Below, piece by piece: positions 48,721 to 60,699 of a stretch of DNA of 64,000 bases. Source of the DNA: Alligator mississippiensis. Lineage: Eukaryota > Chordata > Crocodylia > Alligatoridae. Position 1 is the stretch's first letter. Every line of letters starts with the position of its first letter. A program made the position numbers and the translations under genes. The notes below the pieces were generated by a model. That model saw only the letters and a program-made list of their open reading frames with translations. It made no database searches and was not told the DNA's origin. The DNA is taken from contig NC_081833.1 in assembly GCF_030867095.1 (NCBI RefSeq), positions 68,847,895-68,911,894 of the forward strand, given 5' to 3'.

Positions 48721-48727
48721 TTTTATA
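48721..48727 (-). promoter_or_regulatory. MAF: MAF TATA box
   Basis: TATAAAA is read on the minus strand in the context CCGCTATAAAACTCAGC. It predicts transcription starting about 30 nt downstream, near 48,697, and so a leader of about 775 nt. The CRE lies only 7 bp further upstream. Position, orientation and GC-rich upstream flank all fit a TATA-containing regulated promoter. Confidence 0.8.
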
Positions 48728-48734
48728 GCGGTCT

Positions 48735-48742
48735 TGACGTCA
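48735..48742 (-). promoter_or_regulatory. MAF: Consensus CRE (TGACGTCA) in the MAF promoter
   Basis: This is a perfect palindromic cAMP-response element, 7 bp upstream of the TATA box. CREB/ATF proteins bind this octamer. It is also the core of a C-type MARE (TGCTGACGTCAGCA), although the outer bases here (GCC…AGA) match a MARE poorly. The spacing so close to TATA is typical of strongly cAMP-responsive promoters. The motif is seen; CREB control is inferred. Confidence 0.75.
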
Positions 48743-48775
48743 GGCTTCAAATGGGAAATGGACTCCGCGGCCGGG

Positions 48776-48786
48776 CCAATGGGCGG
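48776..48786. promoter_or_regulatory. CCAAT box fused to a GC box
   Basis: CCAAT (48776-48780) is followed directly by GGGCGG (48781-48786) on the plus strand. NF-Y and Sp/KLF proteins recognise these motifs in either orientation. They lie about 80-90 bp upstream of the predicted MAF start, the classical position for a CCAAT box. Confidence 0.65.
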
Positions 48787-48842
48787 CCTCGCTCCCGGCC
48801 CTCATTAGCATAATAGTATAGAAACAAGGAAACTTTTCCGAG

Positions 48843-48852
48843 CTGTCAATCA
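48843..48852 (-). promoter_or_regulatory. PBX/MEIS composite site (TGATTGACAG)
   Basis: Minus-strand TGATTGACAG is the exact PBX-MEIS/PREP decameric consensus (TGATTGACAG). It lies about 150 bp upstream of the predicted MAF start and overlaps the Maf half-site cluster. A second MEIS/TGIF core (CTGTCA) is at 48868-48873. TALE homeodomain regulation is an inference from the motif. Confidence 0.6.
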
Positions 48853-48877
48853 GCGGCAATCAGCTGACTGTCAGCTG
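48847..48877. promoter_or_regulatory. Cluster of Maf half-sites with a 17-bp perfect palindrome
   Basis: Two copies of CAATCAGC (48847-48854 and 48857-48864) have a 10-bp period, one helical turn. They run into the perfect inverted repeat CAGCTGAC-T-GTCAGCTG (48861-48877). The region therefore has four copies of the Maf half-site core (TCAGC or GCTGA), including GCTGAC facing GTCAGC with a 1-bp gap. A canonical MARE has the two halves overlapping or abutting, so this is an atypical MARE. Autoregulation of c-maf through promoter MAREs is known in mammals. Use of this copy is inferred. Confidence 0.55.
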
Positions 48878-48879
48878 GG

Positions 48880-50002
48880 AGGGCCGCTTAACCCCTGCGC
48901 GCCCGGCGCCGCCCCCGGGCCCCTCTCCCGGGTCGGGTGTGCGGGCCGGGGCAGAGCTGCCTGAGCCCCGCACTGCCCCAGCCCCAGCCCCTGGCACTGG
49001 CTTTGGCACTGCTGCTGGCATCCCCCCTCCACCCCAGGACGGCTGCCCCTGGTGCCATCTCCTCCTGTGTCTTTTGACTTTTTTTTCCCCTCCTGGGGAG
49101 GGTGGGGGGAGAGGAGCTGGCTGGGAAAACTGAAAGCAAAATAAGTGAGTGCATTTCCACCTCGACAGCGACACCTTTCGGTCAAGGTCAGTTTCAAGTT
49201 GATCCCTGGCCAGTTTTGCAGAGAGGAATTAAAAAAAAAAAAAAAAAAAGCAAAAAAAGCCAAGTCCTGGAGCTGGGCAACTCCCCACCCCTTGCCACCC
49301 GCTCTGCCCCCAGGGCGGGCATCCCCCAGGCTGCTTCTGCCACAGGACCGCTGTGCCACCCTGCCCCGGGAGAGGCTGTGCTGCACAGGGACCCGGGGTG
49401 ACCGGCTGGAGGCAAGAAGAGCAGCATCTTTAAAGCTGCCAGCCTTGATTTTCAAGGGGCTTTATGGCAATATCAATAGAATTAAAGTTCCTTGTAATTC
49501 CGTGATAAATGAGATGTCTCTAGTAAGTAAGATTAAGTGCCGCGCTATAAAGTTGTTTATCTGAAAAGTAATTCTCAGAAACCTGACTTCTGACACTTAG
49601 TCATATATTAAACCAGCTTCTTGAACATTGCACTCCAGAACCTTTCTTCTCCTCGTCTGGCTCACCCAGTCCCTTCCCCGCTCGCCATGGCTATTTATAA
49701 CACCACCTAGAATATTACTTAGAGGGTGCAGGACTTTTTTTTCCCCCCGGATGGTGGAAATCGTCATTTCCAAAAGCCAAAGAATCTCTTCTTCCCACAA
49801 TGGCTACTAGCCTGACAAGAGATAATATCTCCGGCGTGTGCCCTTACTGATTATCAGCCCCATGATGAGTTGGTGAAAGTCAGGTTGTGCCCTCAGCCCC
49901 ACTTGAAAGAAGTTTGGCATGCCACAAATGTAAAGATTACTCAGTCCAGACATGGACACACGAGTGTTTTAGAGAACTGTTATACAAGCAAAGCTCCACC
50001 AC

Positions 50003-50040
<38 letters not shown>

Positions 50041-51638
50041 GCTGTGGTTGTCTGTTAGGTATAGCTTAGAAATTCATATTTACAACAAAAGTGAATACAA
50101 CTTCATGATTCAGGCTTGCTACCCTGTGCTTTCTGACATGGTTGGAGCCATCAACAAAAGTTAGGCAGGCTCGTAGCATAAATCCCCAAAGGACAATCTA
50201 ATTCCCTGTATTTGCTTTCTTCTTGAGCAAGATGAATGAGTTACAGTATATCACTTAACGTTCTTACCTGGGTGAGACATAAAATGTGGGTTAATATTTT
50301 TAAATGAAAAGGTTATTGCTTTGCAGAATTTACAAGTGGAGTATTTCACTGGCCCCTTCGATAGATGTCGGAGGAAATATGTCTTTAGACTCATAAACTA
50401 GTTTGTTTAGACATGAACATTTAAAGTGCTACATTTGCAAAGGAGTCCACTCCAAACCACAGACAAACGAGCGGGGAATGGTGAGAGTGAAAGGGGCACC
50501 CTCTGTGCTGCAAAAGGGACTGGAGCTCTGCTCTGCTAGAATATCACATACAATTATTAGTTGTACAACACTGTCCTTGTACACATCTGACTGCTATGCC
50601 ACAATGTTTCTGCCATGCAGCACACGGGGAAGGGGGGGGAGGGGGGGCATTATTAGCAATTTCTGGATAACCTTCAAAAGCAGCTTGGGGTTTTTTTGGA
50701 CATTGTTGGAATCATCAACAAAAGTTACACAGGCAAAAACCTCCACCCTGCAGTATATAATTCTCATTTTAGGAGTATTTTTCTTTATTATTTGGCTATT
50801 CACAATGGGTGTCTAAACATTTACAGTCCTCTATTAACAGCGTTTCTTTGCTAACAATTGCACACTTTCATTTCAATTAGAGCTATTCAGCCTTCAGTTT
50901 TTCTACAATTATTGCAGGCCAAATTCCCCCAGACTGCTCCCTTTTCCCTAGCCCTGTTACAATCCTGTCCTACTCTCCAAGCAGAGTAAAATCGAGACGG
51001 TTTTTTTCCTATTCTCTTGATCACTCTTAGGGATCTCTGTCGAACGGTGTAATTTAGAGCCCTGTACACTAGTTGTTATTGACCTGGTTCACAAGCTTTC
51101 TGAGACTGATGTATTTTTACTGCAGGAGGCTATTTTTGTTTGACAAGCCATGCACTGGAATGTGAAACATTAACAATCAAAATGCACACAAATTGCACAA
51201 CACTAGTACAGGCTTTACAAGTGCACATGAAAAATGTTCGGATCGGCACGCAGTCTGCGTGTGTTTGGGTGCATGTGTACCAGCAAAGGTTTAGAACGAA
51301 AGTAACATGCGTGTTGCCAGCTGTATTGACTGGAGGTGCAATTTGTTATAGCGCGCACAGATCCAGAACAAACATTAAGTAAAGTTACTGCACCTCTTGT
51401 TTATCTAGTGCTTTATTTTATGGTGCAGAACTAAGAAGTGTCCACTGAATTTAACTATGAAACCAGCCAAATTGATTTCAGAGAGACTTCCTCAGACTAA
51501 CAGAATGATAAGGCATAAACTGTTCTTAGGTGCGGTGCTAGATAAATCCTTTTAACAGTCTTCAGATCAGTTAACAGGGTAAGTAAATCACAAATCACTG
51601 TTAGCAGATTTATGGGAGAGAATTAATAGAATCAGAGG
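48880..51638. other. MAF upstream flank, proximal
   Basis: The GC-rich promoter flank extends to about 49,400. It is followed by an AT-rich stretch (49,450-49,570) with GATA/TTATCT and homeodomain-type cores that could be a proximal enhancer. No coding gene: open frames at 48,870-49,560 overlap one another on both strands. Confidence 0.55.
50005..50039 (+). repeat. (CA)n dinucleotide microsatellite
   Basis: About 17 CA units, 1.3 kb upstream of the predicted MAF start. Confidence 0.97.
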
Positions 51639-51658
51639 AGATAATCTGATAGGGATAA
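51639..51658 (+). promoter_or_regulatory. Triple GATA motif cluster
   Basis: AGATAA (51639-51644), TGATAG (51647-51652) and GGATAA (51653-51658) occur within 20 bp, 2.9 kb upstream of the predicted MAF start. Possible GATA-factor element; the motifs are short. Confidence 0.3.
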
Positions 51659-54443
51659 AATTGCTGAGGAAACAGTCCTGCCGTATATTCCAGGATATGA
51701 AACAACAGTCTGATTACTAGGAGTCATTATGGATAGGTGAATTATAAGCTAAATCATCATCATAGTAATTTGGTATTTATTAATTCTTTTCTCTCTACAC
51801 AACTCACAGATGCAAGTAAAAAAAAACAACCCCTCTCTCTTTGAAGCCAGGTTCTTTATATATTTTATTAGCTGTAATTTACTATTGCGTTACCTGTATT
51901 TACTTCATAATTGAACATTTTGCATTCAAATTTATGTAATGCATTATGCTTGAGAATATATTTTTCCCTTATTAGCATAAATAGTCACTTACCTCATGAA
52001 TTACTAACAAAGTTTATCTGAAAATATAGGTATATTTTGTATTAAGTGGGACGCAAACATATGCACAATAAATTCTGATTTGCTCCTGGTGGTAAAGAGA
52101 TACATAGCCATCCTGTGCTGGAGAAGCACGAGGAGGAAAAAGCATGTGAGAAGATTCAATTAATACTTCTATCTGACCATAATTTCTGCTGTCATCAGTT
52201 CTGTTTACCTTTAATAAAGATAAAAAGTGTATTTTAAAGGCAGGAGCTGAGAAAAAAAGAAAGGGGGGAAAAAAACCCAGCCACAGGGAATTTATAGCTG
52301 CATTTTCCCCGTCCTCACCCCACTCGGCTCCATACATGGACGGATATATTGGGAGTGTACTGCCGGATTGTGGATTGAGTCTGGTTTTTACCCAAACAAG
52401 GCTTCTCTGGACCCAATCCTGCTCAACAAATAATTAAACTGGAATGGATCTAAAATCACCGTTTTATCTTCTCTGCTTCTTTTCTTCAAGGGTCTGGAAA
52501 TGCAGCTAATTAGTAACATTCAGGCCAGTTCTGCTGCTCCTGTTCATCCTTACTCAGCCCAAGAGTACCACTTTGGCTTTAAAAACTGCAGGATTGGACC
52601 CTTGATGCCACTGAGATCAATGACAGATCATCCCTTGATTTCAGTGGGAGCTGGATTGGGTCCGTGATAGGTGCAATGTGTGCATGTCAAAAGCTGGGTG
52701 CTACTGAAAATGAATTAAATCAGCAGACTCCTCCTGCAAGAAGGCCTCTTCTCATTGAAGTCAAAGGCAAAATTCCTAGGGATCTTAATAAAAAAAGGAT
52801 GAGCCTGATATTGAAGTTCTTATCATCCTGCTAGATATTGTGTGCTAACATGCATGTATATTTTGTTTGGACACAGAAGCATGGCCTCATGGGAGCATTC
52901 AAATGAGCATATCCATAAACGTAGCACAACAAAACGAGCTACTTTTGCCTCTCTCCGTTTTTCTTGAGCCCGGCACAATCCATTTCTGTGACTACGGCTT
53001 TTCTGCCCCACACACCTCTGAAACTGCTCTTTTATTTTAAGGCTGAGAAAATCTTCCTTTTAAACTCATGCTGAGCATCAAATTGGACTCCACTTGCTGC
53101 TGAACATCTTGGCTTTCTTTACCTTTTCCCCATCAGCTCATAGTATATTTTATGTGGAGTCCTTTACATTAATGAAATCTGCCTCTCCTCCTTATTTTCA
53201 TTCCAGTTTTGTATTAGTGCTGCTGCATACACCACGCTTGCATCACTGAAGATGGCTTGAAGCCGTGTAAAAAAAATAAAGTAAAATAAAAACGGTTGTT
53301 TTCTTTTCCTATAAAGTTTCCTATTTGGCCACTCAGCGTAGCCTTTTCATTCGTAAGCTCTATTGATTTTTCTGGAACGTTGTCATTGCTAAATAAAAAT
53401 ATAGTTAGGCCCATCAGGCCAACAGCACATTTTTATTTGTTTCGTGTAGTCCTGTTCTTCTCCCCGCACCTCAGGATCTGGGAGGTCTTGTTCCTTGAGC
53501 TCTAGAAATTGTGAGGTATTAACAGCTGCTTCCAATTTATTCCCCTCAAAGTGCATAACAGCCACTGGCAAGAAGATACATCACTAATGCTATACCTGAC
53601 CACGTAAGTACAGTCGGTGTATCAAGAGCCTGAATTGATTATGTGAGAACTCTCTTATCAATCGGTAGACTTTCACAGCATGCTTATAACGTTCCTGGTT
53701 CTTGCTTCCAAATATTCTTAGATTAATGACAAAACCGAACAATTTCACGTGCTATGAAAAGAATTTCTCTCTTATCTGAAGGGAAGAAAACACAGATATT
53801 CAGTGGAGAGCTACAGGAGGCTCTGGGGGAGGTGGAGGGCGGGTGGCGACAGAGCGTTTCTGTATTGTGTTTGTCTTAACGTTGCTTGTCCATACTTTGC
53901 TTATTGTCATGTATTGTTTTGTCTCAGTTTAAAAATCGATAAAGCCATTTCTGATGAGAAAGGAGCCCTCGATCTAAAAGAAACCAAATCTAGAATTGAA
54001 ATAAAGATTTTTCCTCAAGCGGCCTGGTGGAATTTATCATTTGTAACTGAAATAATTATGGGAAGTGATATGGTGTGGTATTTACAGTGGAGTTCGCTAG
54101 AGGTGATAAATACAAAATCCAGGGAAAACTCACGTACCCAATTCATTTCAAAACTCTATACCGCTGTAAAACTCGCATTTGTTCAAAGGGAGGGGTGAAG
54201 CAATTATACCTGGCACATATATGTGAAATGTCCCAACAACCTAATAAAATATGGACACTGTATTTTTATATATCTCCGCTAAAAAAAACAAAAACAAAAA
54301 TCATTCCTTTCCCTACTCCTTTTTGCACTGCATTAAGAGATTTCAACATATTATTAGGAAGCACTGACACAAGGTTGTAAGGCTGATATGAAAAATATTG
54401 AGTTGTATTTCATATTTCTTACTGCAATTCATATGTCAATAAT

Positions 54444-54456
54444 GGGGGGGGGGGGG
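54444..54456 (+). repeat. Poly-G tract (13 G)
   Basis: A homopolymer in AT-rich upstream flank. Confidence 0.9.
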
Positions 54457-55009
54457 AACATAACGGGTTGGGGTTTTTTAGCTGCAAATATTCCAAGTAT
54501 TCTCTTTTTCTGACAAGATCTGAGCATAACTGAATTTTAAACAAATCTTTGCTTCAGCATTTGGAGATTACAGATAGCACAGAGCTTTCCTGGTGATCTA
54601 CTGTGCTGTGTGTGACCTACTGAGCAGCTTTTGTTTGGATTACTCAACATAAACAGTAAAATACAGTAATTGCTCATCCTAAGAGATGGTGACACTCTGG
54701 AAACGCATAGCTCTTGATTTGCATGAAACAGGAAGGCCCATTAAAACACAAAGGGCTTGATTCCTCATTACCCTGCAGTAAGGAATCTGCACCCCTGCAA
54801 AGTGAGAGGGAAGAGCAGTGGTGTTTTATACTCCGCTCCGCACTCAGATTGCACTGAGGTGTATGGCTGCAGGATAAAGGGGGCAGGTCATCAAAGGCTT
54901 TTGGCAACTGCAGCAACAGTGAATGATGGGGATTAAAATGATAGGAATTAGGGAGAGACCCTCATTTACCCACTAGGCAGAGCCTGGAAGTTGGCATCCC
55001 TGAACTCCA

Positions 55010-55140
55010 TTCCCAGCCTTAGCCCAAGTCATTTTTACTCCTTTATTTTTCTCTCTATAAAATGGGCGCAACCTTTGCTTACATGGTAGAAGTGCTGTGA
55101 AGCTTAACCTTTGCTTGAAACACAGAGACTTAGACAAAAG
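55010..55140 (-). mobile_element. Ancient MIR-like fragment
   Basis: CCCAAGTCATTTTTACTCCT, then TTTTTCTCTCTATAAAATGG and GAAGTGCTGTGAAGCTTAA, follow the order of the MIR complement (…GGCAAGTCACTTAACCTC…ATCTGTAAAATGGG…GTTGTGAGGATTAA). It is diverged. The orientation is assigned from that match. Confidence 0.5.
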
Positions 55141-55331
55141 GTGTTGATGAGAACTAGATATAATATATCAGAGCCCAGGCCAAGCAACATGTACAGGAAC
55201 ACCTGGGGAGCATACATTACCTCCAGTTGGATCTGGCCTAATCAGGGCGTCTTTGGACATTCCCCATCAGATTTTCCTATTAAGAGGTAGATTTTGCAGT
55301 TTTAGAACCAATCCTGCTCTGCACCAGAGCA

Positions 55332-55364
55332 GTGGGTTTGCTTTCAAACGGTGGGTTTGCTTTC
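55332..55364 (+). repeat. 19-bp-period direct duplication
   Basis: GTGGGTTTGCTTTC occurs at 55332-55345 and 55351-55364, a small recent tandem duplication. Confidence 0.85.
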
Positions 55365-55594
55365 TGCATCTTCATTACTGGAACTGTCTTCTTGGCTACA
55401 GAGATCTGGTAGCATCTGCCAGAAAATCCATGTGAAAACAGTAGAGAGCTGCAGTTCCATTCAGTGGTCCTTGTAATCAGTTACATTTGATTTAGTTTGA
55501 TCTACTTAACTTTTGGGTTTTTTTAATGCAATGCCTGAGTCATCGTTTTACAGAGATTAGAAGTTTCTGTAACCCACTGCATTGCTTTATAGGC

Positions 55595-55672
55595 TCTTAG
55601 TACGAAGAATCGTATATCTACATATTAGTGAGCTGGTAACGAAGTATTGTATAACTATATATTAGTGATCTG
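55595..55672 (+). repeat. Imperfect tandem duplication of about 38 bp
   Basis: 'acgaagaatcgtatatctac' then 'atattagtgagctgg' is followed by 'acgaagtattgtataactat' then 'atattagtgatctgg'. The two units share most positions. This is the only structure seen in this stretch. Confidence 0.7.
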
Positions 55673-58311
55673 GCTTCCACCATGCCATTAGCTGTTAGCA
55701 GCAAAGAAGAGGAAACCCTGAGCTTGCATTTGTTTCTCCCAGAAATTAGATCACTGACATGGGAGATCTGGGCAGATTTGGTTCGGATTTGCTTCTTTCC
55801 GGAGTGCAGGGTCGTGCAGTAACTTTAATCCTTACCAAAAAGGAAATGATACAAATGCCCATGAAATTAATTTTCACACCTGCTGTTGGAATTAATAATG
55901 GGAACCCAAGTGGCATCCTATTTCAGTTCCCTCGAGGTGACTAACAATCCTGGCCATTAATATAATACCAACCACCCGAGGAATTTACCGTCCAAAGGAT
56001 CTACCATGAAAAACAAATGATCCCCAGAGCTATGCCTGCACAATGGAAAAGAGCTTTAGTCATGTATTAGTCATTTTATCACAAGATTTTATTTTTGCAC
56101 TATGAGGTTTTTCTTTTATGTTCAAAGAGAGCAGATAGGAACAACAGTATTTGTCTTGGTAATTTGCACCTAGGTTTGATTGTGTTTAAGCTGCTTAGCA
56201 TAAGAAGAATGTGTGCAAATGTTTAAGAGCAATAAAATGAGGTCTCCAAGTGCACTGAATTTCTGATTCGGTATTTTCTCCCTCTTCTTGAGTATAGTCA
56301 GCCGCAGCATGAGCCCTGGGTGTGAGAAGGTGACGCTTACACTGCACTTAGATAGGAGAGTGGCCTCTTACCACTGTAAAATGCAGTTTGAAATTTTACC
56401 CCTGCTTTTCTCCTGTAGTTGCAAGGGATGAGATGTGCCAAGCACCAGCTTCATGGCTGGGTATCACTGTGCTGGCACTCTTCAATTTCCCAGCCTTCAA
56501 AGATGACATGTAGCTTGCAACGGCAGATCTAAGTGCCTGCACAGTGGCTCTGAACTGCCTTTAGGAGGGATTTGCATCCATCCTTGGAGCAGGAACAGTA
56601 CTTGAAGCAGGACACAGAGTATTCATGTGCTTGAATCAGGCTGCAGAACCGCCTTTGGTGAGAATATATCTAATCTTGTTGATTTAATTCTGCTCTAATG
56701 GACACAGGTGGGGTGCGACAAGCACCTGAAATATAACCATCAACGTAACATTTCCTCTCTCATCTCAGCTAGAATCTAGCTGCTGGAAAGCCAGAAAGCC
56801 ATCATGTGTGCCTGAGGAGTCACTCACTTGGGATGTTCACAGGATGACTTACGTTTGCTGGCCACCTTCAGGTGTTTTGCCACCTCTTGGTGGACCTCGA
56901 GATTTTGTTATATTAAGTCTCCAAGTTAAATCATGGCCTGGACATACATGAATATTCCTGGAAGGGGGAGCCTCAGTATCTGGATTTCTCTGCTGTGGTC
57001 CTAGACATACAGAGAGACTACACCTCATTAGGCTTCAAGAATAAAACAATTATTTTGCATATAGAGAGTATCTCTGGGTCCAAAAAGATCATAAAATGCT
57101 TAGCTGTTGTGGATCCCATATAGGTACTGTGGAGCTACACCGATTGGGAGGTAAGGAATTTTCTCACTGTAAATACATGCAGTGGGTGAGGCTGTTGGTA
57201 TTCCTCCCTTCCTGTTTCAACATCTTACAAAGTATGACTTGGAGCCGGTACTGTGATGTAGGAGAATGATGCAGCAAGGATCGAAAGGTACTTGTCTGCC
57301 AAGACACAAGACAGAAATGGATGAGAGTAAAATACACAACTGCTTCCTATTGTCATTAGACTACGGGACAGAGAAAGGAAGGGCCATAGAGAGAGGCCAT
57401 CTTACCCATTTCCTGTAGAGCAAAAGTCAATCAGGGAAACCCTTGCTGTTCTTTCCTGTGTTTTTCACTGACGCCTTGTGTGGCCCTCAACATACCTACA
57501 AAATAACTCCTTTAAACTGGGTATCACAGAAAAAAAACCTTGTTTCTTACCCACTATGTCCCTTAGCCCCAGCTGATTTGGACTCTTATCTCCTCCAGTC
57601 CCCTTTTTGGGACTGATTTTTGCAAGTCTGAAATGCAAGGCTCAACTGAAAGTGCCTTTCAAGCTGTGCTTAGCTATGTACTCTTTTGCAAAGAAGACCA
57701 AAAATAAAGCACTGATAGCCACTAATAAGAGTCTATAACTTTCCATGACTCTCAAATAGTCTGCTATTAGTCAAACTATCTCCTCAAATATAAAAAGGAA
57801 AGATATATCTCATACCCCAGTATTTGGTAAGTACAGCTGCAGATACAGGGCTGTTTCATAGACTTGTGCATGCTGTCGCAGCAGAGTGCCTGACTGTTAC
57901 CAGAATTAGATGGGCCAGTGCAAAAAGGTGATGTAAGCCCAGAAGGGCCTTTAAATGGTGTCTCAATGGGAGCTCCTTGGGGACTAAATCCCACAGTGTT
58001 AGCACTGGTGCTAGGTCACTTCTGTGCTGCATAAGATTCCTAGCACATGGGACCGTATGGCCCAGCGCTAGTGTCTACGCAGGCTGTTTGCAGCAGCTGC
58101 CAGCAGCAAAGTAATTAAATTTTAACCTCCTTTTAATTTCCAGGGCTAAATGGGAAGGAGCAAGAAAAGGAATGCTTTGATTTTTTTTCAGTAGCGTTTC
58201 AATCTGAGCACTAGGAAGAAACCAAACTTCTGCTGGTTTATAGAAAGGTGCTGCATATCTGTACTAGGTGCTCCTTTTACACCATCTCCTTATGAGAATA
58301 ATGGTCAGAAC

Positions 58312-58331
58312 AGTAATAATAATAATAATAG
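58312..58331 (+). repeat. (TAA)n microsatellite
   Basis: Six uninterrupted TAA units. Confidence 0.9.
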
Positions 58332-60329
58332 TCAAGCCTAAGTGCATTGTGATTGCTCAGAGTGATACCTCAGCTTTATACCCACAGTTATCTGGAGTTT
58401 GATCTTGGGGTCAGAGGCACAGGCACTTAAAAGTGCTGGTTTTCTGCACACAACAGAACAAATCCTCAGCCTCCATCTTTATTTCCCCTATCACTTGTTT
58501 TTAAACAATAGATTCATATGAAGAAAATCATCAATTTCCATCAGAGTTTGATGGCAGCTGGCAGGATTAGAAGCTACGTTCCCAATCGGATGCATTAGCT
58601 CTTTAATAATTGTAGAGATGAAAACACCTAGCCGGCTCTGTTCCTTGAGTGAGCACAAGAGGCAGAAAAGCGTGTGGATTTGGTTGCTTTGCTTCTGAGA
58701 ACAAATGGCAACTCTGCTCATTTGAGGAAGTTTTGTGGCTTATAAAAGTAGAGATAACTGAGCAAAAGGGCCTCTTTGCTGCAACTGTTTGTGCTGTGCA
58801 CAAAAGCCAGGAGAAAAAATGACTCTGTTGAAAGAACACAATAGGGAGGGTGAGTTTTTTTCCTTCCATCCCAGTGTTTTCGACTGGTATCAAACATGAT
58901 ATCAAACATGGTACCAGTCTACAACAATAGTATTTCCCGAGCAATAATCCTACAAACCCCCACATGGGAATCAGAACAAGCTGCCTCTTCCCTTGCCACC
59001 TGGGGTGTAGGGTTGGTGTTTGGAGCTCAGCACATAAGTATATTGATGAGCTACAAAGATTTGGCCTGAGCTGGGACTGAGCGAAAACAATGAGCTCTCC
59101 AGGGTTGGGCCCTTCACTTCAACCAATTTCTTTCTTCCCTTTCAAGGGTAGTCCTAGCTAAGGGCTGGGGTGCATTATATGTTGTTACAACTTATGGCTG
59201 AAGGGGTAGATTCCTGGTCTGAATTTCCTCAGATAATAGGACTGTTTGGACCTGGCGAATGCATACGAGCACATCTCCAAACAACTCAAGAGACAGACAG
59301 CCTACTGTAAAGAGGACTGAGCTCGCAGATCACTGGAGCTCTAATCTCAGCAGCAAGGCAGCGGGTAGCTGTAAAGCAAGGGCCTAATTTTCCAAAAGTC
59401 TTGGCTGGAAGCACCGTTCTCCATCATCAGGCTACAACATTATAATAAGAAACAAATTGTTTCAAGTTACAGAATCCCAGACTGTACAGCTCTCCATCTT
59501 ACCCAAAGACTAGCAGCAGCTGCTCAGAAGGGGTGCAGGCTAACCGAGTTAACATCAAAGGCAAAACTAGAAGAAGGTGAAATGATGTTTTTGTACCTTA
59601 ATCTAGCCAATCTGATGCATTTTTCTTTGCACAGTTATTACTAGTAGCTCCCGGCACATTTCTGGAAATTATAACAGCCACTTACAAGCAAAAAAATTAT
59701 CATCTGAACCACTTTGGCTATTTGCCAGATCTAAAACACATGTTGTGGAAATGTAGTAAGGCATAAAAATGAGGTAAAAAATATGGACCCTCCTACATGC
59801 TGACAGAATGGCACCACCTTTCCCTCGTGCGCTTTCAGTGGCTAAACAGCATTCAGAAACCTAACAGTTAAAAAAGATAGCACCTATAATAATATCCCAC
59901 TGTAGATATTCTAATGACTGCCAATGAATGTTATAGCTGGACTCTGATTATCAGCTCCAAGGATGGTTTGAGAAATAAACCTTTTGAATGAGAGAGCGCT
60001 CTGATGCACAATCACGATGCCACATAAAAGGGCAGATTTTCAAGTGTTAGGCAGCGGTGAAGTTGCATGTTACATGGACCAGGCTAAATCTGTGCAGTGT
60101 TAAGCAGTGTTAAGGTTAGAGCGTGCTATAAGCAGTTGCACATTAAGGGTCAATACCACTCTTTGCCTGCACAGCTCTGAGTTGCCATTAGAGGGCTAGG
60201 AGCCAGGATATCTGGGCTCTAGCCCTGCCCTGGGGGGTGAAGGCTGGGAGCAGTGCATCCTGGGTTGCTTGAGGACTGTAAATTGCTCATTTTATCTCTG
60301 CTGAGCAGACTGAAGTTACCCTCACACAG

Positions 60330-60590
60330 GAGCAGGCAATTATTTCAGCTGGAGGGCCACGTAATGAATTTTGGTGAGCTGTTGAGGGCTTCAAAACTAG
60401 TCCTGCCCCTTGATAGGTGCCCTGCCCCCTGGGCACCATCTTGGGACTGGAAGTCTCACCCCTAACCCCTGATCTTTGCCACCAGAAGTCCCTCCCCTTG
60501 CCCCCCCAGAAGTACTCCTTTTGGGAGGAGGGGTTGCCATCTTGGAACCAGAAAAAAAAAACAAATCGTATACTAAAAGTCAAACACCTA
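60330..60590 (+). mobile_element. Probable dispersed repeat ('ggagggccac' type)
   Basis: It starts GCAGGCAATTATTTCAGCTG, then GAGGGCCACGTAATG and TGGTGAGCTGTTGAGGGC. It continues into a C-rich part with recurring 'cagaagtccctcccc'/'ggaagtctcacccc' units. I recall this opening from abundant crocodilian/turtle repeats. The downstream boundary is unclear and may include the AT-rich part to about 60,690. Confidence 0.4.
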
Positions 60591-60699
60591 TTGAAAACTA
60601 TTTTAATTTTATTACAAAAAATATTTTTGTCATCATTTGTGTTTGTGTAGTGTATATAGAGGTGACTACAAAGGAACTAAACAATAAACTCTTACTCAT

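Larger units (their letters stand above)
46950..49000. promoter_or_regulatory. CpG-island-like region over the MAF promoter and coding exon
   Basis: GC content and CpG frequency are clearly higher than in the surrounding AT-rich DNA, particularly at 47150-47800 and 48640-48990. The long A and T tracts of the leader interrupt it. It covers the promoter and nearly the whole coding exon, as expected for a developmental regulator gene. Boundaries are approximate because CpG ratios were judged by eye. Confidence 0.7.
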
